Shown here: in pieces, positions 1 through 8,581 of the stretch
Layout of the letters: each line of letters starts with the position of its first letter
Position numbering within the stretch: position 1 is the first letter of the stretch
Assembly: GCF_030116705.1 (NCBI RefSeq)
Contig: NZ_JAOTIK010000001.1
Coordinates: 1,755,001 to 1,819,000 of the forward strand
DNA from: Streptomyces sp. ML-6
Lineage (GTDB): Bacteria > Actinomycetota > Actinomycetes > Streptomycetales > Streptomycetaceae
Reading direction: 5' to 3'
Length of the DNA stretch: 64,000 nt
Position numbers and translations under genes: made by a program
The notes under the pieces: model-generated
The model's input: only the letters and a program-made list of their open reading frames with translations
Databases searched by the model: none
Told to the model about the DNA's origin: nothing

Positions 1-35
1 CTGACTGAGGACGAGGGTACGACACACCGCGCGGT

Positions 36-899
36 TCAGCCTCGGCGCTCCTGCTTCTGTTTGTCCTCGACACAGAGCGTGGCCCGCGGGAACGCCTGCA
101 TCCGGGCCTTGCCGATCGGTTTGCCGCAGACCTCGCACAGCCCGTACGTCCCGGCGTCGAGCCTGGCCAGGGCCCGTTCGGTCTGCTCCAGCATCTCCTG
201 GGCGTTGGCGGCCAGCGACATCTCGTGCTCGCGGGTGATGTTCTTGGTGCCGGTGTCCGCGTCGTCGTCACCCGCGCCGTCGCCGGAGTCGCGCATCAGC
301 CCGGCGAGCGCCGCGCTGGCGGCCTCCATCTCGCTGCGCAGCCGCATGACCTCGCTGCTCAGCGCGGCCCGCGCCTCGGCGACCTCGTCCGGTGTCCAGG
401 GGTCCTCGCCCGGCCGGACCGCCAGTTCGCCGGGGACCGCCGTGGCGATCCCACTGGCCGGGGGGACGTCGACCGTGCGGGTCCGGGCCGCGCTCTTCTT
501 GGCTACCACCGTGTGGGCTCCCGTCTGCTCGGCGGACTCGGCCGCCACCGTGGCCGCGTGGGCGGCCTCCTTCGAGGCCTTCGTGGCCGTGCTCCGGCCG
601 GCCGTGGCCTTCTTCGCGGGCGCCTTGCCGGCCGGCGACCCGTGCCCGGCGTCCGCGTGCTCGGCGGACGCCGGCCTCTTCCCTGTCGTGCTCTTCGTCG
701 TGCTCTTCCTCGCCGCGGTCTTCCTGGCGGCGGTCTTCTTCGCCGTCTTCTTCCCGGCGGTTCTTCCGGCGGTCTTCCCCGCCGTCGCTTCCCGTGGTCC
801 GGATTCCGGGAGGGTCTCCGTACCCGCCTCCGCGCCGGCCGGCGCGTCCGTGGGTCCGGTCGGTGCCGTCTTCTTCGCGGCGGTCCTGTTCGCCACCAT
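36..899 (-). CDS. TraR/DksA-type zinc-finger protein with histone H1-like N-terminal half
   Basis: About 287 aa from the ATG at 899; the open frame continues upstream but that part lacks the Lys/Ala composition. Residues ~1-130 are Lys/Ala/Thr-rich with repeats such as KTAARKTAARK, like the basic tail of histone H1. The C-terminal ~110 residues form a coiled-coil plus zinc-finger module of the DksA/TraR type, with a CEVC pair and then ATLC about 18 residues later. The expected fourth cysteine is replaced by Asp (LCVED). DksA-family proteins bind RNA polymerase through the secondary channel, and the basic tail suggests additional DNA binding. Both roles are inferred from family features. A short dyad (930-944, GCACG/CGTGC) lies about 30 bp upstream of the start. 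Confidence 0.85.
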   Translation of the reverse strand: MVANRTAAKKTAPTGPTDAPAGAEAGTETLPESGPREATAGKTAGRTAGKKTAKKTAARKTAARKSTTKSTTGKRPASAEHADAGHGSPAGKAPAKKATAGRSTATKASKEAAHAATVAAESAEQTGAHTVVAKKSAARTRTVDVPPASGIATAVPGELAVRPGEDPWTPDEVAEARAALSSEVMRLRSEMEAASAALAGLMRDSGDGAGDDDADTGTKNITREHEMSLAANAQEMLEQTERALARLDAGTYGLCEVCGKPIGKARMQAFPRATLCVEDKQKQERRG

Positions 900-1175
900 G
901 GCCGCGGCCCCTTCACATATGGTGATCCTGCACGCGAATCGTGCTGGGACGATAAATCGACCCCAGGCCCGCGGCAACGGGGCACACCGCCGAATCGCTC
1001 CTCCCCCGTCGGGTTTCCGACCTGCCTGAATCCGTTGTGCCCAGCTCACCGCCGGGTAATCCGCCTCCCGGCCCCCGCCCGGCCCGGTCCGCGCCCGGCT
1101 GGCCATTCGGGTCACGTCCCCTCCCGCCTCAAAACCGGTCGGCCGCTGCCCGCGCGGGCCCTTACACTTGCCACA

Positions 1176-1460
1176 GCGAGAGGCGTGGATGGGACGAGTA
1201 GCGTCATACGCAGCCAGGAGCGACCCGGGGACGGTGGAAGCCCGGGGGCGAGCGTGCCGTGAAGATCACCCGGAGCCGCCGGAAGAAAGCTTTGGACAGT
1301 GGGCTGCGCCCACGGGCACAGGGCGAGTAGAACCGGCATCGCGCCCCAATGAGGGGGTCACGGGCGCATGCCCGGGGCCAAGGAGGGTGGTACCGCGGGA
1401 GTCGACGAGGCTCTCGTCCCTCCGACGGAAGTGGAAAACGTCCGCCGGAGGAAGTCCGCC
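1176..1460 (+). promoter_or_regulatory. T-box riboswitch, isoleucine-specific (ileS leader)
   Basis: The leader has a long stem I with the AGTA motif (near 1197) and a distal region resembling classical T-boxes (GAGCGACC...GGTGGAAGC). The specifier loop reads GAAG-ATC-A, so the codon is ATC (Ile) at 1265-1267. The canonical T-box AGGGTGGTACCGCGG is at 1384-1398, and its TGGT bulge matches an ACCA acceptor end. No U-rich terminator is present. Instead CCTCCG at 1419-1424 can pair either with the T-box side (AGGAGGG) or with the ileS Shine-Dalgarno (CGGAGG, 1446-1451), which points to translational control. A weak -10 (TACACT, 1163-1168) precedes it. Confidence 0.93.
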
Positions 1461-1461
1461 C

Positions 1462-4400
1462 ATGACATCGCCGCAGTACCGCCAGGTTCCCGCCCAGGTC
1501 GACCTGCCCGCGCTGGAGCACGCCGTGCTCGATTTCTGGCGCGAGAGCAAGGTCTTCGCCAAGACCCTCGAACAGTCCGAGGGCCGCCCCGAGTGGGTCT
1601 TCTACGAGGGCCCGCCCACCGCCAACGGCATGCCCGGCGCCCACCACATCGAGGCCCGCGTCTTCAAGGACGTCTTCCCCCGCTTCCGCACCATGCAGGG
1701 CTACCACGTCGGCCGCAAGGCGGGCTGGGACTGTCACGGCCTGCCGGTCGAGCTCGCGGTCGAGAAGGAGCTGGGCTTCAACGGCAAGAAGGACATCGAG
1801 GCGTACGGCATCGCCGAGTTCAACGCCCGGTGCCGCGAGTCCGTGACCCGGCACACGGACGCGTTCACCGAGCTCACGACCCGCATGGGCTATTGGGTCG
1901 ACCTCGACAACGCGTACCGCACGATGGACCCCGAGTACGTCGAGTCGGTGTGGTGGTCGCTGAAGGAGATCTTCAACAAGGGCCTGCTGGTCCAGGACCA
2001 CCGCGTCGCCCCCTGGTGCCCCCGCTGCGGCACCGGCCTGTCCGACCACGAGCTGGCGCAGGGGTACGAAACGGTCGTCGACCCGTCGGTCTTCGTCCGC
2101 TTCCCCCTCACCTCCGGCCCGCTCGCCGACAGCGCCTCGCTCCTGGTCTGGACGACCACCCCCTGGACCCTGGTCTCCAACACCGCCGTCGCCGCGCACC
2201 CCGACGTCACCTACGTCGTCGCGACGAACGGCGAGGAGAAGCTGGTCGTCGCGCAGCCGCTCGTCGAGAAGGCGCTGGGCGAGGGCTGGGAGACCACCGG
2301 CGAGACCTTCACCGGCCGCGAGATGGAGCGCTGGACCTACGAGCGCCCGTTCGAGCTCGTCGACTTCCCGAGCCCCGGCGAGGGAAGCGACGGGCACAGC
2401 CCCGCCCCGGCGCACTACGTCGTCAACGCCGAGTACGTGACGACCGAGGACGGTACGGGTCTGGTCCACCAGTCCCCCGCCTTCGGCGCCGACGACCTCC
2501 TGGTCTGCAAGGCGTACGGCCTCCCGGTCGTGAACCCGGTCCGCCCCGACGGCACCTTCGAGGAGGGCCTGCCGCTGGTCGGCGGCGTCTTCTTCAAGAA
2601 GGCCGACGAGGCGCTCACCGAGGACCTGGCCGCCCGCGGCAAGCTCTTCCGGCACGTCCCGTACGAGCACAGCTACCCGCACTGCTGGCGCTGCCACACC
2701 GCGCTGCTCTACTACGCGCAGCCGTCCTGGTACATCCGCACGACCGCCGTCAAGGACCGGCTGCTCCGGGAGAACGAGAAGACCAACTGGTTCCCGGACT
2801 CCGTCAAGCACGGCCGCTTCGGCGACTGGCTGAACAACAACGTCGACTGGGCGCTGTCCCGCAACCGCTACTGGGGCACCCCGCTGCCGATCTGGCGCTG
2901 CGAGGACGGCCACCTCACCTGCGTCGGCTCCCGTGCCGAGCTCGGCGAGCTCACCGGCGCCGACATGTCCGGGCTGGACCCGCACCGCCCCTTCATCGAC
3001 GAGATCACGTTCACCTGCTCGCAGGAGAACTGCCAACTGGAGGCGTACCGCGTCCCGGAGGTCATCGACGCCTGGTACGACTCGGGTTCGATGCCGTTCG
3101 CGCAGTGGGGCTACCCGTACAAGAACAAGGAGACCTTCGAGAGCCGCTACCCGGCGCAGTTCATCTCGGAGGCCATCGACCAGACCCGCGGCTGGTTCTA
3201 CACGCTGATGGCGATCGGCACCCTGGTCTTCGACAAGTCCTCGTACGAGAACGTGGTCTGCCTGGGCCACATCCTCGCCGAGGACGGCCGGAAGATGTCC
3301 AAGCACCTGGGCAACATCCTCCAGCCGATCCCGCTCATGGACCAGCACGGCGCGGACGCGGTGCGCTGGTTCATGGCGGCCGGCGGCTCCCCGTGGGCGG
3401 CCCGCCGCGTCGGCCACAACACGATCCAGGAGGTCGTCCGCAAGACCCTCCTGACGTACTGGAACACGGTCGCCTTCCAGGCCCTGTACGCCCGTACGTC
3501 GGACTGGGCCCCCTCCGCGGCCGACCCGGCCCCGGCGGACCGCACGGTCCTGGACCGCTGGCTGCTGAGCGAGCTGAACGCGCTGGTGGACCAGGTCACG
3601 CAGGCCCTGGAGGGGTACGACACCCAGCGGGCCGGCAAGCTCCTGTCGGCCTTCGTCGACGACCTGTCCAACTGGTACGTGCGCCGCTCGCGCCGCCGTT
3701 TCTGGCAGGGCGACAAGGCGGCGCTGCGCACCCTGCACGAGGTCGTCGAGACGGTGACCCGGCTGATGGCCCCGCTCACCCCGTTCATCACCGAGCGGGT
3801 CTGGCAGGACCTCGTCGTCCCGGTCACCCCGGACGCCCCCGAGTCGGTGCACCTGTCCACCTGGCCGAAGGCGGACCCGGCGGCGATCGACCCGGCCCTC
3901 TCCACGCAGATGGCGCTGGTGCGTCGGCTGGTCGAGCTGGGCCGGGCCACCCGCGCCGAGTCCGGCGTCAAGACCCGTCAGCCGCTGTCCCGGGCGCTGG
4001 TCGCGGTGGCCGGCTTCGAGATGCTCTCCCCCGAGCTGCACGCCCAGATCACCGAGGAGCTGAACGTCTCCTCGCTGGCCTCGCTCTCCGAGGTGGGCGG
4101 CTCGCTGGTCGACACGACCGCGAAGGCCAACTTCCGGGCGCTCGGCAAGCGCTTCGGCAAGGGCGTCCAGGCGGTGGCCAAGGCGATCGCGAACGCCGAT
4201 GCGGCGGCCCTCTCGCTGGCCCTGCGCGAGGGCACCGCGTCCGTCGAGGTGGACGGCGAGACGGTCACCCTCTCCCCGGGCGAGGTGATCATCACCGAGA
4301 CGCCGCGCGAGGGCTGGTCGGTGGCGTCCGACTCGGGCGCGACGGTCGCCCTGGACCTGGAGATCACCCCGGAGCTGCGGCGCGCGGGCCTGGCCCGTGA

Positions 4401-4644
4401 CGCGATCCGGCTCATCCAGGAGGCCCGCAAGAACAGCGGCCTGGACGTGGCGGACCGCATCGCCGTCCGCTGGACGTCGTCCTCCCCCGCCACGGTGGAG
4501 GCGCTGACCGAGCACTCCGCCCTGATCGCGGACGAGGTCCTGGCCCTGGACTACGCGCAGGGCGAGGCGGACCCGGCGTACGGCGAGCCGTTCACGGACG
4601 AGGGCCTGGCCCTGACGTTCCGCCTCCGCAAGACGGAGCAGTAG
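1462..4644 (+). CDS. ileS: isoleucyl-tRNA synthetase (IleRS2-like)
   Basis: 1060 aa, cytoplasmic class I aminoacyl-tRNA synthetase that charges tRNA-Ile. The start ATG follows GGAGGAA at 1447-1453. The HIGH signature is the unusual G59-A-H-H62 (nt 1636-1647) instead of HxGH. KMSKS reads K611-M-S-K-H (nt 3292-). Zinc-binding cysteines occur as WCPRCGTG and CWRCH. A large CP1 editing insertion and a C-terminal anticodon-binding domain complete the expected length. The overall sequence resembles the eukaryote-like IleRS2 clade, which is typically mupirocin-insensitive; that property is inferred. Expression is controlled by the T-box leader. Confidence 0.97.
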   Translation: MTSPQYRQVPAQVDLPALEHAVLDFWRESKVFAKTLEQSEGRPEWVFYEGPPTANGMPGAHHIEARVFKDVFPRFRTMQGYHVGRKAGWDCHGLPVELAVEKELGFNGKKDIEAYGIAEFNARCRESVTRHTDAFTELTTRMGYWVDLDNAYRTMDPEYVESVWWSLKEIFNKGLLVQDHRVAPWCPRCGTGLSDHELAQGYETVVDPSVFVRFPLTSGPLADSASLLVWTTTPWTLVSNTAVAAHPDVTYVVATNGEEKLVVAQPLVEKALGEGWETTGETFTGREMERWTYERPFELVDFPSPGEGSDGHSPAPAHYVVNAEYVTTEDGTGLVHQSPAFGADDLLVCKAYGLPVVNPVRPDGTFEEGLPLVGGVFFKKADEALTEDLAARGKLFRHVPYEHSYPHCWRCHTALLYYAQPSWYIRTTAVKDRLLRENEKTNWFPDSVKHGRFGDWLNNNVDWALSRNRYWGTPLPIWRCEDGHLTCVGSRAELGELTGADMSGLDPHRPFIDEITFTCSQENCQLEAYRVPEVIDAWYDSGSMPFAQWGYPYKNKETFESRYPAQFISEAIDQTRGWFYTLMAIGTLVFDKSSYENVVCLGHILAEDGRKMSKHLGNILQPIPLMDQHGADAVRWFMAAGGSPWAARRVGHNTIQEVVRKTLLTYWNTVAFQALYARTSDWAPSAADPAPADRTVLDRWLLSELNALVDQVTQALEGYDTQRAGKLLSAFVDDLSNWYVRRSRRRFWQGDKAALRTLHEVVETVTRLMAPLTPFITERVWQDLVVPVTPDAPESVHLSTWPKADPAAIDPALSTQMALVRRLVELGRATRAESGVKTRQPLSRALVAVAGFEMLSPELHAQITEELNVSSLASLSEVGGSLVDTTAKANFRALGKRFGKGVQAVAKAIANADAAALSLALREGTASVEVDGETVTLSPGEVIITETPREGWSVASDSGATVALDLEITPELRRAGLARDAIRLIQEARKNSGLDVADRIAVRWTSSSPATVEALTEHSALIADEVLALDYAQGEADPAYGEPFTDEGLALTFRLRKTEQ

Positions 4645-4657
4645 CCCGGAACACGAA

Positions 4658-4693
4658 AGGGGGTCCGGCGGACAGCTGTCCGCCGGACCCCTT
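4658..4693 (+). terminator. terminator hairpin after ileS
   Basis: A perfect 32-nt palindrome (arms meet between 4675 and 4676) starts 13 nt after the ileS stop and is followed by CTTCTCGTTC. It has no loop bases beyond the turn and could act in both directions. Confidence 0.75.
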
Positions 4694-4752
4694 CTCGTTC
4701 TCCCCGCCTCACCTTCCGGCCGCCCACGCGGGTCCGTCCCGCCCACGGCAAA

Positions 4753-4788
4753 AGGGCCGGGCCCCGGGGAAACCCCGGGCCCGGCCCT
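4753..4788 (-). terminator. terminator after divIVA
   Basis: A stem of about 16 bp with an AAA loop and one bulged base. Read on the minus strand it follows divIVA by about 40 nt and is followed by TTTT, as in an intrinsic terminator. It closes the dcw cluster transcript. Confidence 0.8.
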
Positions 4789-4828
4789 CAGCCTGCCGAC
4801 GGCTACGCGCTCACCGCGCGTGCCCCGC

Positions 4829-5959
4829 TCAGTTGTCGTCCTCGTCGATCAGGAACCCGCGCATCGGCGAAGGGGCCTGCTGCATCGGCTGCGGCGCCTG
4901 CGGCCGCACCGGCGCCATCGGCTGCGTCATCGCCGGCGACATCTGCTGCTGACCGCCGTACGAGGGGCCGCCGCCCATCGACGGGTTGCCGCCGCCACTC
5001 ATGGGCGGGTTGCCACTGCCCATGGTGTGGCCCATGGCGCCCGCACCGGCCGGAGCCAGCGAGGGCGACGGCGGCAGCGAGGCGGTCGCCGGGGTCCGCG
5101 GCGGGGCCAGCGAGTCGTCCGCCTGGGTCTCCAGCTGACGCAGCTGGCTCTCCAGGTAGGACTTCAGACGGGTCCGGTACTCGCGCTCGAAGCCGCGCAG
5201 GTCCTCGACCTTGCGCTCCAGCGTCGCGCGGGCCGACTCCAGCGAGCCCATCGCCACGCGGTGCTTCTCCTGCGCGTCCCGCTCCAGCGCATCGGCCTTG
5301 GCACGGGCGTCCCGCTCCAGGCCCTCGGCGCGGCTGCGCGCCTCACCGACGATCTTGTTGGCCTCGGAACGGGCCTCCGCGATCGCCTGGTCGGCCGTCT
5401 GCTGCGCGAGCGAGAGGACACGAGCGGCGCTGTCGCCGCCGGGGCCCTGACCGGGCTGCTGCATCTGCGGCTGCTGCATCTGCTGCATCTGCTGCTGGGG
5501 GGCGTGACCGCCCATGGGGCCGCCCATCGGGCCACCCATGGGACCGCCCTGCATCGGACCGGGGCCGTGCGGGCCCTGCGGGCCGGGGCCGTGCTGGCCC
5601 TGGGGACCAGGACCGTGACCACTGGGACCGGCGGGCAGCTGCGGAGCACCACCGGGCAGCTGGGGGGGACCCATCTGCGGGGGCTGCTGCTGGACCGGCG
5701 GTCCCGATATGGCGGCGGGCACGGGTGCGCCGGGCCTGTCCTGCGGCTCCGGCTTGCGCATGCCCTGCTGCTGGTTCTGCGCGGCGGCTCGCGTTGCGGC
5801 GGCCAGCTTCGCGCGCAGATCCTCGTTCTCACGGAGCAGGCGGGTCAGCTCGGACTCGACCTCGTCGAGGAAGGCATCGACCTCGTCCTCGTCATAGCCT
5901 TCTCGGAGGCGGACGGTCGTGAACTGCTTGTTCCGCACGTCCTCAGGAGTCAGCGGCAT
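4829..5959 (-). CDS. divIVA: DivIVA/Wag31 polar growth scaffold
   Basis: 376 aa. The N-terminus (MPLTPEDVRNKQF) is the conserved DivIVA membrane-binding domain, followed by a coiled coil (~30-70). A long Gln/Pro/Gly/Met-rich insert (~75-190) carries MGGP repeats. A second long coiled coil (~190-285) and a low-complexity tail follow. In Streptomyces DivIVA marks hyphal tips and recruits the wall-synthesis machinery (polarisome). The start has a purine-rich SD (GAAGAAGAG). It is the last gene of the minus-strand cluster after sepF and yggT, and a terminator follows. Confidence 0.97.
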   Translation of the reverse strand: MPLTPEDVRNKQFTTVRLREGYDEDEVDAFLDEVESELTRLLRENEDLRAKLAAATRAAAQNQQQGMRKPEPQDRPGAPVPAAISGPPVQQQPPQMGPPQLPGGAPQLPAGPSGHGPGPQGQHGPGPQGPHGPGPMQGGPMGGPMGGPMGGHAPQQQMQQMQQPQMQQPGQGPGGDSAARVLSLAQQTADQAIAEARSEANKIVGEARSRAEGLERDARAKADALERDAQEKHRVAMGSLESARATLERKVEDLRGFEREYRTRLKSYLESQLRQLETQADDSLAPPRTPATASLPPSPSLAPAGAGAMGHTMGSGNPPMSGGGNPSMGGGPSYGGQQQMSPAMTQPMAPVRPQAPQPMQQAPSPMRGFLIDEDDN

Positions 5960-6008
5960 CTCTTCTTCACCTCTACGTAGTCGTCGGCAGTCGGCAAGAC
6001 CGTATCGC

Positions 6009-6293
6009 TCACAGCCTGATCACGATGTTGATCAGGGTGTAGACGATGATCATCAGAACGAAGAAGGACAGGTCGAGTGCCACGCCCCCGAGACGCAGCG
6101 GCGGGATGAACCGCCGCAGAAGCTTGAGCGGTGGATCGGTGACAGTGTAGGTGGCCTCGAGTATGACCACCATCGGCTTGCCGGGCTGCCATGAACGCGC
6201 GAACTGGAAGACGTAGTCCATGACCAGCCGGAAGATCAGCACGATGAGGAAACACATCAGCGCGACATAGACAACTTGCACTGCGACGCCCAT
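6009..6293 (-). CDS. YggT family membrane protein
   Basis: 94 aa with two hydrophobic segments (~5-27 and ~70-92) and the YggT pattern FxxLL.R.IPPLR in between. The family is conserved between sepF and divIVA in Actinobacteria and Firmicutes. Its molecular role is not established; membrane integrity or division has been proposed. The SD AGAGGGAAG precedes the ATG. Confidence 0.9.
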   Translation of the reverse strand: MGVAVQVVYVALMCFLIVLIFRLVMDYVFQFARSWQPGKPMVVILEATYTVTDPPLKLLRRFIPPLRLGGVALDLSFFVLMIIVYTLINIVIRL

Positions 6294-6364
6294 TTCGCGC
6301 TTCCCTCTCCCCTGGCTCTCGTAGCTCCGGCCTCACGGCCGGGGTTGTTCCCGTTGTCGTGTTC

Positions 6365-6988
6365 TCAGCTCTGGTTGAAGAATCCGCCCTCAGCGATGCG
6401 GGCCTTGTCCTCCGCCGTGACATCGACGTTAGCAGGCGACAACAGGAACACCTTCTGCGTCACACGCTCAATGCTGCCATGGAGACCGAAGACGAGTCCC
6501 GCGGCAAAGTCGACAAGTCGCTTGGCGTCCGTATCGTCCATCTCCGTGAGATTCATGATCACCGGAGTGCCCTCACGGAAGTGTTCCCCGATGGTACGGG
6601 CCTCGTTGTAGGTCCTGGGGTGCAGCGTGGTGATGCGGTAGGGCTCCCGCTCGGACACGACCTTGGGCATGATCACCGGTGCGTTCTTCTCCATGTTCGG
6701 ACGTTCAGGTGTGATGGATGCCACGGGGGCGATCCGGGCGGGTCGTTCCCTTTCCGCCGGGATCTGAACCGGCTCCCGCTGCGCGGGGGGCTGTACCGCT
6801 CGTACCGGTTCCTCCCGCTCCCGTTCGCGGTCCCGCTCCACCTGATGCGCGGGCTGGTGCCGCCGCCGGTCCCGCTCGGGCTCCGGCTCGGGTTCGAATT
6901 CGTCGTCGGGGTCGAACCCCGGACCGTCGTACCCATCGTCCTCCACGAGGCCGAGGTAGACCGCCATCTTGCGCATCGCGCCGGCCAT
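6365..6988 (-). CDS. sepF: SepF, Z-ring membrane anchor and FtsZ-bundling protein
   Basis: 207 aa from the ATG at 6988, which has GGAGG about 10 nt upstream; the open frame extends further but the extra 31 residues are not SepF-like. The N-terminus ([14 protein letters not shown]) is the amphipathic membrane-binding helix. An acidic/Arg-rich linker (~20-110) and the conserved DUF552/SepF core (~120-195, with the [13 protein letters not shown] strand) follow. In Actinobacteria, which lack FtsA, SepF is the essential membrane tether for FtsZ. This gene is the main sepF because of its synteny with ftsZ. Confidence 0.96.
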   Translation of the reverse strand: MAGAMRKMAVYLGLVEDDGYDGPGFDPDDEFEPEPEPERDRRRHQPAHQVERDREREREEPVRAVQPPAQREPVQIPAERERPARIAPVASITPERPNMEKNAPVIMPKVVSEREPYRITTLHPRTYNEARTIGEHFREGTPVIMNLTEMDDTDAKRLVDFAAGLVFGLHGSIERVTQKVFLLSPANVDVTAEDKARIAEGGFFNQS

Positions 6989-7114
6989 GCTCCGAGTCCT
7001 CCGCTCTGTGGTGGATCGGCATATGTCACCAAGTGCCCCGCGATCCACTGAGGTCTGCCCGCCATCAGCGGGAATGACCATATTTTCTGCTGTGGTCCGA
7101 CCTGCTTGGCGACG

Positions 7115-7834
7115 TTACCCGAGCCCGGGTCGGACTCCGAGTACCGCCGTACCGACGCGTACATGTGTCGCCCCGGCCGCGACCGCGTCCTCGAGGTCCG
7201 CGCTCATCCCTGCGGAGACCATGTTCGCAGCCGGATGGTTCCCGCGCAGCCGGGATGAGAATTCCATCAGCCGGTCGAAGGCGGCCCGTTGCCGTCCCGC
7301 GTACGGTCCGGCGAGCGGTGCGACGGTCATCAGGCCGTCGAGCCGCAGCCCCGGCGCGGAGCCGACCGCGGCGGCCAACTCCTCGATCCCGTCCGGCGCG
7401 ACACCGCCCCGGGTGCCCCGTTCGCCGCTCTCCGCGTCCAGCGCCACCTGGATGAGGCAGCCCAGTTCGCGCCCTTCGCGCACGGCCGCCGCCGAGAGTG
7501 CCGTGACCAGTTTGATCCGGTCCACCGACTGCACGACATCGGCATAACCTGCCACGGAGCGAACCTTATTGGTCTGCAATTGACCGACAAAGTGCCATGT
7601 GAGCGACAGATCCGCGCATTCGGCTGCTTTGGGTGCCGCGTCCTGGTCACGATTCTCCGCGACATGACGTACACCGAGTTCGTGCAGAATCCGCACATCG
7701 CTCGCGGGATAGGTCTTGGTGACCACGATGAGGGTCACTTCCTCCCGCCCGCGCCCCGCGGCGGAACAGGCGGAAGCAATGCGTTCCTCCACCCGTGCCA
7801 GGTTTTCGGCGAGTTGAGTTCTACGGTCCGTCAT
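7115..7834 (-). CDS. ylmE: YggS/PROSC family PLP homeostasis protein (YlmE)
   Basis: 239 aa, single alanine-racemase-like TIM barrel that binds pyridoxal 5'-phosphate. The PLP lysine is in VVTKTYP (~res 39), and the sequence has the family motif HFVGQLQTNK. Known role of the family: buffering PLP and amino-acid balance, without racemase activity. The gene starts 7 nt after pgeF ends, so the two are co-translated in the ftsZ-pgeF-ylmE-sepF block. Confidence 0.93.
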   Translation of the reverse strand: MTDRRTQLAENLARVEERIASACSAAGRGREEVTLIVVTKTYPASDVRILHELGVRHVAENRDQDAAPKAAECADLSLTWHFVGQLQTNKVRSVAGYADVVQSVDRIKLVTALSAAAVREGRELGCLIQVALDAESGERGTRGGVAPDGIEELAAAVGSAPGLRLDGLMTVAPLAGPYAGRQRAAFDRLMEFSSRLRGNHPAANMVSAGMSADLEDAVAAGATHVRVGTAVLGVRPGLG

Positions 7835-7840
7835 GCCCTA

Positions 7841-8581
7841 TCAGTCCAACCAGACATATCCGGCGAGCCGCCCGGTGACGCGGTCGCGGCGGTACGAGAA
7901 ATGGTCGCTCGATTCGAGGGTGCAGACCGGCGAGGCCCGGCGGTCCTCGACCCCGAGCGCCTCGAGCTGGGCATGGACCCCCGCGACGACGTCCACGGCC
8001 GGGGTGCCCCAGCTGGTCTCGGACCAGGCTGCGGGGACGCTCCGCGCGACCTCGGCGCGCATGTCGGCCGGGACCTCGTAGCACCGGCCGCAGACCGCCG
8101 GCCCGGTGCGGGCGACGATCCGGGAGACCTCGGCGCCGAGCCCGGTCATGGCCTCGACCGCGGCGGGGACGACCCCGGCGACCAGGCCGGGACGGCCCGC
8201 GTGCGCCGCGGCCACGACCCCGGCGACCGGGTCGGCGAGCAGTACGGGGGTGCAGTCGGCCGTGAGCACGGCGAGCGGGAGGCCGCGCCGCGCGGTCACC
8301 ACCGCGTCCACCGCGGGTATCTCCGGAGCGTCGCCCCACGGGCCGTCGACGACCGCGACGTCCCTGCCGTGCACCTGGTTCATCCAGACGACCCGGGCCG
8401 GGTCCAGACCGAGATCACGGGCGGCGCGCTCGCGGTTGGCCAGAACGGCGGCGGGGTCGTCTCCGACCGCGCCGCCGAGGTTGAGCTCCTCGTAGGGGGC
8501 TGCGCTCACCCCGCCCCACCTGTCGGTGAAGGCGAAGTGCGCACGGCCCCCGGAGGCTACTGCGTGGTGCCGGTCTATCAC
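7841..8581 (-). CDS. pgeF: PgeF/YfiH-type multicopper-oxidase-fold protein (purine nucleoside phosphorylase / peptidoglycan editing factor)
   Basis: 246 aa. The GTG start overlaps the ftsZ stop (GTGA), so translation is coupled. Family residues include the metal-binding His in NQVHG, the Cys in TADCTPVLL, and HAGRPG. Members of this DUF152/laccase-domain family hydrolyse or phosphorolyse purine nucleosides, and E. coli YfiH was proposed to prevent misincorporation of L-Ser into peptidoglycan. Which activity applies here is not visible from sequence. Confidence 0.88.
   Translation of the reverse strand: MIDRHHAVASGGRAHFAFTDRWGGVSAAPYEELNLGGAVGDDPAAVLANRERAARDLGLDPARVVWMNQVHGRDVAVVDGPWGDAPEIPAVDAVVTARRGLPLAVLTADCTPVLLADPVAGVVAAAHAGRPGLVAGVVPAAVEAMTGLGAEVSRIVARTGPAVCGRCYEVPADMRAEVARSVPAAWSETSWGTPAVDVVAGVHAQLEALGVEDRRASPVCTLESSDHFSYRRDRVTGRLAGYVWLD

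Noticed and set aside
1204..4746. Minus-strand frame of 1180 codons across ileS
   Set aside because: Antisense shadow of ileS caused by high G+C; no domain, and the codon bias supports only the plus strand.
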